Assembly (NCBI RefSeq): GCF_947631635.1
Contig: NZ_CANRMB010000002.1
Location: forward strand, 62,001-126,000
DNA from: an uncultured Dysosmobacter sp.
GTDB lineage: Bacteria > Bacillota > Clostridia > Oscillospirales > Oscillospiraceae
DNA: 64,000 nt
Direction: 5' to 3'
Shown here piece by piece: positions 23,093 through 30,636 of this stretch. The position numbers and the translations under genes are program-made. Position 1 is the first letter of the stretch; the number at the start of each line of letters is the position of its first letter. The notes beneath the pieces were generated by a model, which was not told the DNA's origin, ran no database searches, and saw nothing but the letters and a program-made list of their open reading frames with translations.

Positions 23093-24265
23093 TCAGCGGG
23101 TCCGGATGGCCTTCTCCATCTGGGTCAAAGCCTTTTCGATGGTAGCTCTGGGGCAGGCGGCGTTGAGCCGCAGGAAGCCGCTTCCGCCAAAGCCGAAGTC
23201 GGTGCCCTTGCCAAAGGCCACACCGGCCTTTTCCACGCAGAAGCGCTGGAGGGCTTCGTCGTCCATGCCCAGGCCTCTTGCGTCGATCCAGTTCAGATAC
23301 GTGGCCTCTGGACGGTTGGGCTTCAGCTCGGGGATACGCTCTTTGCAGAAGTCGTTGATGAAACGCATATTGTCTCCGAGATATACCTTCAGCTCCTCCA
23401 GCCACTCCTCTCCATGCTCATAGGCGGCCATGGTGGCTACCAGGCTGAAGCAGTTGTTGCGGGCAATATCCATCCGCTTGAGTTCAGCCACATAGGCGTC
23501 TTTCCGCTCCACGGTGTTGAACACCACGCTGGAGGACTGAAGCCCTGCCAGGTTGAAGGTCTTGCTGGGGGCGATGCAGGTGGTGGTAATGGCGGCGATC
23601 TCCGGGGAGACGGAGGCCATGCAGGTGTGCTTGTGGCCATCCAGCATCAGGTCGGAATGGATCTCATCAGAGATGATCTCCACGCCATGGCGCACACAGA
23701 TATTGCCCACAGCCTCCAGCTCCTCCCGTGTCCAGGCCCGGCCCACGGGGTTATGGGGATTGCAGAGGATGAAGAACTTCACATCTTTGATCTTGGCCTC
23801 AAAGTCCTCCAGATCCATGGTGTAATAGCCGTCCTCATCCCGTTTCAAAGGACTGACCACCATCTCTCTCCCTGTGTTTTGGATAACGTCCGCGAAGGGA
23901 TGGTATACCGGCTGCTGGATGATGATCTTGTCCCTCGGCTTGGTAAACATAGTCAGGATCATCCGCATGCTGGGCACCACGCCAGGTGCGAACGCCATCC
24001 GCTCCACATCGGGACGCCATCCATTGCGCCGGTCCTGCCAGGCTGCCACGGCCTCGAAATATCTGGGTGTCCGCCAGGTATAACCGAAAATGCCCTGGTC
24101 AGCCCGCTCCTTGATCGCATCCACAATGCAGGGTGCGGTACGGAAATCCATGTCGGCGATCCACAGGGGGATGACCTGATTGGTACCGTAGTGAAGTTCG
24201 GCTTCCTCGAACTTCGCAGCGTAGTTTTGCGAGCGGTCGACGATTTCGTCAAAATTGTAGTTCAT
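23093..24265 (-). CDS. MalY/PatB-type PLP-dependent C-S lyase (cystathionine beta-lyase-like aminotransferase fold)
   Basis: A 390-residue fold-type I PLP enzyme. Characteristic segments are IPLWIADMDFRTAPCIVDAI near the N-terminus, YTWRTPRYFEAVAAWQ, FILCNPHNPVGRAWTREEL, the Asp/Tyr region IISDEIHSDLML, and PSKTFNLAGLQSSS with the PLP lysine near residue 233. FLRLNAACPR holds the carboxylate-binding Arg. This is the MalY/PatB subgroup, which mostly catalyses beta-elimination of cystathionine or cysteine to ammonia, pyruvate and a thiol or sulfide. The ATG at 24265 has AAGGAGAG upstream; the longer ORF-track start is unsupported. A -24/-12 promoter lies about 100 bp upstream, and the antiporter gene follows. 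Confidence 0.88.
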   Translation of the reverse strand: MNYNFDEIVDRSQNYAAKFEEAELHYGTNQVIPLWIADMDFRTAPCIVDAIKERADQGIFGYTWRTPRYFEAVAAWQDRRNGWRPDVERMAFAPGVVPSMRMILTMFTKPRDKIIIQQPVYHPFADVIQNTGREMVVSPLKRDEDGYYTMDLEDFEAKIKDVKFFILCNPHNPVGRAWTREELEAVGNICVRHGVEIISDEIHSDLMLDGHKHTCMASVSPEIAAITTTCIAPSKTFNLAGLQSSSVVFNTVERKDAYVAELKRMDIARNNCFSLVATMAAYEHGEEWLEELKVYLGDNMRFINDFCKERIPELKPNRPEATYLNWIDARGLGMDDEALQRFCVEKAGVAFGKGTDFGFGGSGFLRLNAACPRATIEKALTQMEKAIRTR

Positions 24266-24362
24266 ACAGCTCTCTCCTTTCGATATGATTCCGGTGCGGG
24301 CGTCCTCCTCCCTTCCGGATGAAAAGGGCGCCTTTTTCATCTGCCCGTTCGCAATTCTATAA

Positions 24363-24378
24363 AGCAAATTTCATGCCA
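24363..24378 (-). promoter_or_regulatory. sigma-54 (-24/-12) promoter of the lyase-antiporter operon
   Basis: The minus strand reads TGGCATGAAATTTGCT, matching the sigma-54 consensus TGGCACGNNNNTTGCW at nearly every position, with the invariant GG and GC exactly 10 bases apart. It lies about 100 bp upstream of the lyase start. A sigma-54 activator gene follows the operon. Confidence 0.8.
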
Positions 24379-24416
24379 CATTTTAAAAATGTACAAAAAA
24401 CCTTTGTTTTTTCAGA

Positions 24417-24449
24417 TTTTCTGCGTAAAAACAGAGAAAAAGCAGAAAA
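24417..24449. promoter_or_regulatory. candidate upstream activator site
   Basis: TTTTCTGC and GCAGAAAA form an 8-bp inverted repeat, 17 bases apart, about 40-70 bp upstream of the sigma-54 promoter. The region is A-rich with further CTG/CAG half-sites. This is a plausible enhancer for the PrpR-type activator but closer than usual. Confidence 0.35.
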
Positions 24450-24640
24450 AACAGCGGTTATTCCCGGAATCACCGCCGCCTTTTCAAAAACGGCGGAAAC
24501 TGGGGAAACGCTCCTATAAACGGGATAAAACTGGTTAAAATCGGATAATCGTCAAATTATCCTGTTTATTCATCTAATAATATAGAGGTATTCTCGTTGA
24601 GATTTGGCATTTTTACCATAGTGACCAGAGAGGCATGCAT

Positions 24641-24835
24641 AGATAGCCAACGCAGCCGAAAAGGAGAACATGCGCCTGTTCAACCGACGGGCCGAGGGTC
24701 CGCCAGTGCGCAAGGCGCATGTGCGTTTCCTATGAAGTCAGGCACAGCGGGCCGCATATACGGTCTGCAGCGCCGCGTATACTCCTCGCATTCTCAGCGG
24801 ATATGCAAAGAAACATGCCACACATGGTACGTCAT
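24641..24835. repeat. structured dispersed repeat, copy B (right half degenerate)
   Basis: From about 24650 this aligns with copy C: CGCAGCCGAAAAGGAG (C has CGCAGTTGAAAAAGAG), then TTCAACCGACGGGCCGAGGG and GTCCGCCAGTGCGCAAGGCG, then the near-identical core GTGCGTTTCCTATGAAGTCA with GGCACAGCGGGCCGCATA. After about 24770 the similarity fades and no matching right-hand terminal repeat is found. It occupies most of the 24380-24886 gap between the sigma-54 region and the MocR gene. Confidence 0.65.
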
Positions 24836-24838
24836 CTA

Positions 24839-24893
24839 CGTATAGAAAATCGTATGGATACAGCTCAGCCGTATCCATACGATTTTCTATACG
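24839..24893. repeat. perfect 23-bp inverted repeat (long hairpin)
   Basis: CGTATAGAAAATCGTATGGATAC is followed after nine bases by its exact reverse complement. The right arm overlaps the last codons of the MocR gene. It is A/T-mixed without a T-run, so it is not a classical intrinsic terminator, though it could stall or stabilise the MocR transcript. Confidence 0.7.
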
Positions 24894-26311
24894 CGCGGCG
24901 GAACCAGATACAGCCGTTCCGTCTCCCGCTGGATCTGCAGCATGCCGGTGCGGATCATTTCTTCATCACATCCCGCATAACTCAAACGGATAAAATGACG
25001 CTTCATTGCCTGCTGACTGCAGGCAATGCTGGGGATCACCTTGATATTCTGCCGCTGGAGAAGGCTCCAAAGTTCGACAGACTCCACATTTTCCGGCAGC
25101 TGGACCCAGAAAAATGCGCCGCCGCTTTCATTGTGATAGGGCAGGCTCAAAAAGCGGGAGGCCTCGATCATCTGCCGCATCAGTGTCCGCTTGCGCGCAT
25201 AGTCCTGCCGCAGCGTCTGAATATGCCGTTCATATAAGCCCTGCTTGATGTAAAGCGCCAGGGCCTCCTGCATGATGGCCGGCGTGGCGACATCCGCGTT
25301 GAACTTCGCGGCGGTGATCCGGCGTTCAAACCGTTCCGGGACCACCATATAGCCGAGACGAAGCCCCGGAGCCAGACACTTTGAAAAAGAGGTCAGATAG
25401 ATGACCTGGTCGTGTGCCTTGGTATTCCAGAGCGTGCTTTTTTGCCCGCCTTCAAAATACAGCTCCCCTAAGCAGTCGTCCTCAATGATCACAAATCCGT
25501 GCTGCTCGGCCAGCGTTAAAATGGCCGCACGCTTTTCGGGGCTGAATGTCACATTGGTGGGGCACTGGAAATTTGCCATGGTGTAGTAATAATCGACAGG
25601 AATACGGGACAAGATGCCCTCAAGCGCCGCAAGATCCGGCCCATCTTCCTCCATGGAAACTGTCTCGATCTGCGCCCCGGCCCGCTGAAAGGAATTCGTT
25701 GCCACGGAATAGCCCGGATCATCCACCAGCACCACAGAGTTCTTGCTGATGATGGACTGACAGATCAAATTGATCCCCTGCTGGCATCCGTTGATAATAT
25801 GCAGATGCTCCGGGCAGACCGTCTCTCCCCTCTGGGCAAAGTTCTCGCAGATCACATCCCGAAGCGCGGGAATCCCGCGGGTCGGAGGACGCCGGAGCAG
25901 CTCTTCCGGCTTGTCCTGCGCCAGCTTCTGAATGAGTCCGGCAAAGCTCCGGGACTCCTCTATCCCCACGACCGGCGTGCTGCTCGCAAAGTCGATCCAC
26001 CCTTCCGACAGGCTCTGCCCGTGCTCAAAGCTGTCCAGCATAACGGTGTCAGAATAGAATTCCAGGCTGTCTAACGGCAGAACGTAGCAGCCGCTCCCGT
26101 GGCGCTTTTGGATATAGCGGTTCACCTCCAGCATGTCATAGGCTTTTTCGACCGTAGAGATATTCACGCCATATTTCCGGCTCATAAAGCGATAGGACGG
26201 AAGCGAAGTCCCAGGCAAAATATGCCCACGCAGGATCTGGTTTTTGATCTCTGTGTAAATCTGATAGTGCAGGCTTTTTTCACCGTCACGCTGTAAGTGA
26301 AGGGGCTCCAT
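24887..26311 (-). CDS. MocR-type regulator (GntR helix-turn-helix fused to aminotransferase-like domain)
   Basis: A 474-residue MocR/GabR-type protein. Residues about 8-75 form the GntR-type winged helix (SLHYQIYTEIKNQILRGHI, then SYRFMSRKYGVNISTVEKAY). The rest is a fold-type I aminotransferase domain with NGCQQGINL, VLVDDPGYSVA, IIEDDCLGELYF and the PLP-lysine segment TSFSKCLAPGLRLGY. Such proteins sense PLP or an amino-acid aldimine and activate a divergent PLP-related gene. I use the ATG at 26311, which begins the conserved region; the ORF-track start adds a Cys-rich leader. It is divergent from methionine gamma-lyase, with a 9-bp palindrome between them. Confidence 0.9.
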   Translation of the reverse strand: MEPLHLQRDGEKSLHYQIYTEIKNQILRGHILPGTSLPSYRFMSRKYGVNISTVEKAYDMLEVNRYIQKRHGSGCYVLPLDSLEFYSDTVMLDSFEHGQSLSEGWIDFASSTPVVGIEESRSFAGLIQKLAQDKPEELLRRPPTRGIPALRDVICENFAQRGETVCPEHLHIINGCQQGINLICQSIISKNSVVLVDDPGYSVATNSFQRAGAQIETVSMEEDGPDLAALEGILSRIPVDYYYTMANFQCPTNVTFSPEKRAAILTLAEQHGFVIIEDDCLGELYFEGGQKSTLWNTKAHDQVIYLTSFSKCLAPGLRLGYMVVPERFERRITAAKFNADVATPAIMQEALALYIKQGLYERHIQTLRQDYARKRTLMRQMIEASRFLSLPYHNESGGAFFWVQLPENVESVELWSLLQRQNIKVIPSIACSQQAMKRHFIRLSYAGCDEEMIRTGMLQIQRETERLYLVPPRV

Positions 26312-26392
26312 ACGAGAACATGCTCCTTTTCCGCAGCAAAGTGTTCCCATACAGTTTATCAACTGTCCGCAACACTTTCAAGCTCCAAATGA

Positions 26393-26421
26393 TTGTGGAA
26401 GGTAAAATCAGATGCTATAAA
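26393..26421 (+). promoter_or_regulatory. promoter of the methionine gamma-lyase gene
   Basis: TTGTGG and TATAAA are separated by 17 bp, about 80 bp upstream of the lyase start. The -10 box falls inside the left arm of the palindrome at 26412-26434, so a bound regulator would interact directly with polymerase. Confidence 0.55.
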
Positions 26422-26434
26422 TGGATTATAGCAT
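26412..26434. promoter_or_regulatory. candidate MocR operator
   Basis: ATGCTATAA and TTATAGCAT form a perfect 9-bp inverted repeat around a 5-base spacer in the intergenic region between the MocR regulator and methionine gamma-lyase. It overlaps the -10 of the lyase promoter. Binding by the adjacent regulator is inferred from position. Confidence 0.6.
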
Positions 26435-26501
26435 GTTTGTCAAATGTTTAAAATGCGTAAAACAAATCGACTTACAAAAGAGAAACGAAAGGAACGATAC
26501 C

Positions 26502-27692
26502 ATGAACGATCATACATACAGCGTATCCACCGACATTCTGCACGGCGTACATATAAAGAATCCGGCGGGCGCACTGTCCACTCCCATCTTCCAGACCTCC
26601 ACATTTGTGTTTGACAGTGCCGAACAGGGCGGCCGCCGCTTTTCCGGTCAGGAGGACGGCTTCATCTATTCCCGTCTGGGGAATCCCACCACAGATCAGC
26701 TGGAGAAAAAAATCGCTCACCTGGAGGGCGGCGAGGACTGCGCTGCGTTCTCCTCCGGCATGGGCGCGATCTCCGGTACGCTGCTCTCCCTGCTCCGCTG
26801 CGGCGATCATCTGGTGGCGGACCGCACCCTGTACGGCTGCACCTTTGCCCTGATCAACGAGACCCTGCCGAAGTTCGGCATTCAGGTGGATTCCATTGAT
26901 ATGAGCGATATGGAACTGTTCAAGTCCACCCTTCGTCCCGACACCAAAATGGTCTATTTCGAGACCATTGCCAACCCCAGCATGAAGGTCATTGACATTG
27001 AGGCCGTGGCCGCTTATGTGCATCAGGTGGCCCCTGAATGCCTGGTCGTGGTGGACAATACATTCGCCACTCCCCTGCTGGTGAAGCCCCTGTCCCTGGG
27101 TGCCGACATTGTTGTCCACAGTGCCACAAAGTATCTCAATGGCCATGGCGATGTGGTCGCAGGCTTCTCCGTCTCCCGCAAGGAGCTGATGGATACCATT
27201 CGTCTGGTGGGCCTGAAGGATGTGACCGGCGCAGTGCTGGGACCCCAGGAGGCGTATCTGATCCTCCGCGGCCTGAAGACACTGAAGATCCGCATGGACG
27301 CTGTCTGCGCGAACACGCTGAAGGTCGTAGATTTCCTCACCAAATCCCCCTATGTCAAAAAGGTGTTCTTCCCCGGTCTGGAGAGCAATGCGGACTACAC
27401 TGTGGCCAGGAAGGAGCTGAAGCAGTTCGGAGGCATGGTCTCCTTTGAGATGGGCAGCTTTGAAGAGGCAAAGAAAGTGCTGAATTGTGTGAAGCTCTGC
27501 ACGTTGGCAGTCAGTCTGGGTGACTGCGAGACGCTGATCCAGCATCCCGCCTCCATGACGCACTCCATGTGCACGAAGGAAGAGATCGAAGCCGCCGGAT
27601 TTTCTGACCGTCTGATCCGCCTGTCCGTCGGTCTGGAAGCGCCTGAGGATATCATCACGGATCTCCAGCAGGCCTTTGAAGCCGCTGACTAA
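26502..27692 (+). CDS. megL: methionine gamma-lyase
   Basis: A 396-residue Cys/Met-metabolism PLP enzyme (gamma family). Key features: SRLGNPTTDQLEKKIAHLEGG near the N-terminus, SSGMGAI, TLYGCTF with the Tyr and the specific Cys (about residue 114) that mark methionine gamma-lyases, VDNTFATPLL, and the PLP lysine in HSATKYLNGHGD near residue 208. GLKDVTGAVLGP retains the Lys-Asp pair also typical of this enzyme. It splits L-methionine to methanethiol, 2-oxobutyrate and ammonia. The ATG at 26502 is preceded by a modest AAGGAA site. The ORF-track start at 26421 reads through the operator and is rejected. Control by the divergent MocR protein is likely. Confidence 0.88.
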   Translation: MNDHTYSVSTDILHGVHIKNPAGALSTPIFQTSTFVFDSAEQGGRRFSGQEDGFIYSRLGNPTTDQLEKKIAHLEGGEDCAAFSSGMGAISGTLLSLLRCGDHLVADRTLYGCTFALINETLPKFGIQVDSIDMSDMELFKSTLRPDTKMVYFETIANPSMKVIDIEAVAAYVHQVAPECLVVVDNTFATPLLVKPLSLGADIVVHSATKYLNGHGDVVAGFSVSRKELMDTIRLVGLKDVTGAVLGPQEAYLILRGLKTLKIRMDAVCANTLKVVDFLTKSPYVKKVFFPGLESNADYTVARKELKQFGGMVSFEMGSFEEAKKVLNCVKLCTLAVSLGDCETLIQHPASMTHSMCTKEEIEAAGFSDRLIRLSVGLEAPEDIITDLQQAFEAAD

Positions 27693-27702
27693 CCTTGTCT
27701 GA

Positions 27703-27763
27703 AACAACCTGCCCGATCTGAACAAATGTGCGTCATTTGTGGGAACCGGGCAGGTTGTTTTTA
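27703..27763 (+). terminator. intrinsic terminator of methionine gamma-lyase
   Basis: AACAACCTGCCCG pairs with CGGGCAGGTTGTT and is followed by TTTTAT. The loop contains its own smaller stem (ACAAATG with CATTTGT). Confidence 0.85.
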
Positions 27764-28130
27764 TCTCCAAGCCCTTGTGAAGCAATGGTTTGGAACTCTT
27801 TATCGACTGCAGCAATTTATGCGGTTTCTATGTCAGAAGAAGTGTCCCTGAAAAAAGCGATATAGACATCCCGGCAGATATCATAGGTACAAAACCAGAA
27901 GTTTTTCCCTGAGCGTACTCTATTGTGCGTGAACAAATGCGTTTGATAGGAAAGTCAATGGGAAAAGATCGAGGGCGTGGATATTCCAGAAGGAGAATTT
28001 GTCCATGTGCCTGTCCGCTTAAAGAATGCTCCCACCGGTAGAGCGGTTGGAAAGCCGCAAAAGCGGCAGCTTGTGCAGATCATGGCACGGAAAAGCGCAC
28101 GTTTGCTTTTTTATATTTTCCGGCCATAAC
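27764..28130. other. gap without an intact gene
   Basis: No complete reading frame with a ribosome site is seen. The plus strand at about 27963-28128 reads an open stretch (EKIEGVDIPEGEFVHVPVRL and onward) of about 55 residues ending in a stop. It has protein-like composition but no start and no family I recognise, so it may be the tail of a lost gene. A small stem with CCGCAAAAGCGG lies at 28051-28062. Confidence 0.35.
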
Positions 28131-28135
28131 AATCC

Positions 28136-28173
28136 CCCCCCTGATGTAGTTTTATTTTTCTACATCAGGGGGG
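28136..28173. terminator. 14-bp hairpin between convergent units
   Basis: CCCCCCTGATGTAG and its exact complement enclose a T-rich 10-base loop, followed on the plus strand by AATTTGTTT. It lies 65 bp beyond the end of the nucleotidase gene and could terminate that minus-strand transcript, although the minus-strand tail is poor in Ts. Confidence 0.5.
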
Positions 28174-28238
28174 AATTTGTTTATGATCCGCTTCTACTGG
28201 GGCAGTTCAGACCCCCGCGGTGTTTTCAGCAGAATCGA

Positions 28239-30419
28239 TCAGGCGGCCTTGGCCGTCACCGCGGGAATAACCTTCTGGCTGAAGTTCGCCAGGAACTCAG
28301 CGACCTGATAGCGGGGAGCGGGAGCGGTGGGGGCCAGCTTGCCGTCGATGCCGTCGGCGACACCGGCGCCGCAGGCCCACTGCATGGCGGGCATGGCGTA
28401 CTCACCGATGCTTCCGGCATCGGGATAAGAGAGGATATTGGTGTCCTCGCCCACGGAGACGTCATAGCCCATGAACTGGGCGTAGCGGTACAGGATGGTC
28501 AGGAACTGCTGGCGGGAGATGGCCTGGCCGGGGGCAAAGGTGGTATCTGTGGTGCCCTTGGTCAAACCGTTCTCCGCGGCCCAGGCGATGGCCTTGACAA
28601 AGGGAGAGGTCGCGGCCACATCGCCGAAGGGATTGGCGGCCTTGGGCTCGGGAGAGCCGTTCATGCGCCAGAGGACCGTGACCATCTGGCCCCGGGTCAG
28701 GGTGGAGGCGGGCGCGAAGGTGGTATCCGTGGTGCCCTTGAAGATGTTGTTGTCGTAGCAGTACTTCACAGCCTCATAATAGGCGTCGCTGACAGCCACG
28801 TCGGTGAAGGGCAGCTCGCTGACAGGGGCCTTGATGGTGATGCGGCCCTCGGGCTCGCCATAGGCCTTCTTGGCAACGACGCCATCCAGCTCGGTGGTGA
28901 TGTAGTCCATGACCACCTCATCCATGGCAATGCCCAGATCGTAGTTGGAGGAAGCGGCGCTGAAGGCATAGTAGGTGTCGCCGCCGGCGGCCATGAAGTC
29001 GTTGGTGGCGATGGTGTAGACCGTCTTTTCATTGAAAGCCTTGCCGCCCACGGACTGGATGCTCACGCGGTTGATGCTGTTGGGCTCATGATAGGTGGAG
29101 CCGGGATACAGATCGCCCTGGTCAAAGGTCTTGCTGGTATCCACTGTGAAAACGATGCCGCTGACCTGGGGGAAGCCGCCGATGGCGGTGGGGGTGCAGT
29201 AGGTAGAGGCCTCCAGAGCTTCCAGCAGCTCGGCGCCGGTGACCTTGACGATGCTCAGAGTATTGCCGAAGGGCAGAACGGTGTTGATATCCTTCTTGGT
29301 GATGTCGCCCTTGTCGATGGAGGCGCGGATGCCGCCGCCGTTGGTCACGGCCGCGTCAACGCTCTCGCCGTTTTTCTTGGCGCCCCAGACCAGAGCGTCG
29401 GTGATCAGGTTGCCCAGGTTGGTCTCCTCGGTGCGGTTGCCGGGGGCCTTCGCGCCGTTCAGGTCCACCTCGGTCTCGGCAAACACGGTGCCGTAATCGT
29501 CGTCGATCTCCTTCTGGATGGCGGCGGCGCGGGCGGCGACTTCCTTGTCGCTGGAGACCAGCGTGTCGGTGGAGAGGCTGGCCGTGGTGATCTCACCCTT
29601 GGGGGAGATGGTCACGACGCCCACATTGGCCAGCTTCGTGCCGGTGGAGGTGACGGGGGTCTTGATGCCGGCAGCTGCCTCCTGCACTTCCTCCAGGGTG
29701 GAGTGGGAATGGCCGTCGATGAACACGTCGATGCCGTCCACGGCCTTCAGCAGGTCGATGGAACGGTTGCCCGCGGACTCGTCATCGATGCCCAGGTGGC
29801 CCAGACAGACGATGTAGGAGCAGCCCTCAGCCTTCAGGGCCTTCACCTGCGCCTGGGCGCAGGCGAACATCTCCTTGCCGGCGAGGAACTCCACGCCCTT
29901 GATCTTGGCGGGGTGGGCCTTGGTGGCGGTCTCGGGGGTGTCCAGGCCGAACACGCCGATCTTCGTGCCGTTGGGGGCGGTGAAGACCACATGGTCGTTG
30001 AAGGCCACCTTGCCCTTGTACTCGATGTTGGCGGCCACGATGGGGAACTCGGCCTTTTCAGCCAGCTCCGTCAGGTTGGCGTAGCCATAGTCGAACTCAT
30101 GGTTGCCGGGAGCGGCCGCGTCATATCCCGCCATATTCATCAGTTCGATGGCCGTTGCGCCCTCGGACACGCTGACGGTAGGATCGCCCTGGCTGAAGTC
30201 GCCGGCGTCCACCAGAAGCACATAGGCGCCTTCGGCCTTGTAGGCCTCCTTCAATGCGGCCACCTTTGCATAACCGCCGATGGCGCCGTGGACGTCATTG
30301 GTGTGCAGGATGACGATGCTTCCATCCAAAGAGCCCTTGGTCTCGTCCGCGCTGGCTGTAACAGCCAGGGAGAACATCATGGCCACAGCCAGAAGCAGGG
30401 ACAGAATTTTCTTCTTCAT
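28239..30419 (-). CDS. cell-surface 5'-nucleotidase / cyclic phosphodiesterase with SLH domains
   Basis: A 726-residue exported protein. A signal peptide (KKKILSLLLAVAMMFSLAVT, likely cut after ASA near residue 24) leads into a metallophosphoesterase domain with HTNDVHG, DAGDFSQG, PGNHEFDYG and DGHSHS metal motifs. The 5'-nucleotidase C domain follows (about 335-520, TNLGNLITDALVW and TNGGGIRAS). The last about 185 residues are three SLH repeats (LTRGQMVTVLWR, ISRQQFLTILYRYA). UshA-type enzymes strip phosphate from extracellular nucleotides; SLH domains hold it on pyruvylated wall polymer, which the CsaB-type protein at 32810 would make. Freed nucleosides could feed the importer at 3255-7898. 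Confidence 0.93.
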   Translation of the reverse strand: MKKKILSLLLAVAMMFSLAVTASADETKGSLDGSIVILHTNDVHGAIGGYAKVAALKEAYKAEGAYVLLVDAGDFSQGDPTVSVSEGATAIELMNMAGYDAAAPGNHEFDYGYANLTELAEKAEFPIVAANIEYKGKVAFNDHVVFTAPNGTKIGVFGLDTPETATKAHPAKIKGVEFLAGKEMFACAQAQVKALKAEGCSYIVCLGHLGIDDESAGNRSIDLLKAVDGIDVFIDGHSHSTLEEVQEAAAGIKTPVTSTGTKLANVGVVTISPKGEITTASLSTDTLVSSDKEVAARAAAIQKEIDDDYGTVFAETEVDLNGAKAPGNRTEETNLGNLITDALVWGAKKNGESVDAAVTNGGGIRASIDKGDITKKDINTVLPFGNTLSIVKVTGAELLEALEASTYCTPTAIGGFPQVSGIVFTVDTSKTFDQGDLYPGSTYHEPNSINRVSIQSVGGKAFNEKTVYTIATNDFMAAGGDTYYAFSAASSNYDLGIAMDEVVMDYITTELDGVVAKKAYGEPEGRITIKAPVSELPFTDVAVSDAYYEAVKYCYDNNIFKGTTDTTFAPASTLTRGQMVTVLWRMNGSPEPKAANPFGDVAATSPFVKAIAWAAENGLTKGTTDTTFAPGQAISRQQFLTILYRYAQFMGYDVSVGEDTNILSYPDAGSIGEYAMPAMQWACGAGVADGIDGKLAPTAPAPRYQVAEFLANFSQKVIPAVTAKAA

Positions 30420-30475
30420 TCTTTTTCCTCCTTGTTTTTTTCACCGACAACTGGTCCTTCCAGTTTGTCTTTTTT

Positions 30476-30484
30476 ATTATATCA
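30476..30484 (-). promoter_or_regulatory. extended -10 promoter of the nucleotidase gene
   Basis: The minus strand reads TGATATAAT about 60 bp upstream of the start codon, an extended -10 element. The -35 region (CTGTTC at 17 bp) is weak. Confidence 0.45.
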
Positions 30485-30636
30485 TATTTCAGTCGATTGA
30501 ACAGCCAAAAAATGGGGGAACCGTTAGAAAAAAGGCAGTCAAATTTGTAAGCTTTTTGAAATCCCGGCCAATGCCTGGAAATCCTGTCCAAGGTATGTTA
30601 TATTGGATACAAGATCACGGAACGGAGGAATTGCAT

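Noticed and set aside
28026-30500. 824-residue plus-strand ORF opposite the nucleotidase
   Set aside because: Gly/Val/Leu-rich shadow without motifs; the minus strand has a full signal peptide, catalytic motifs and SLH repeats.
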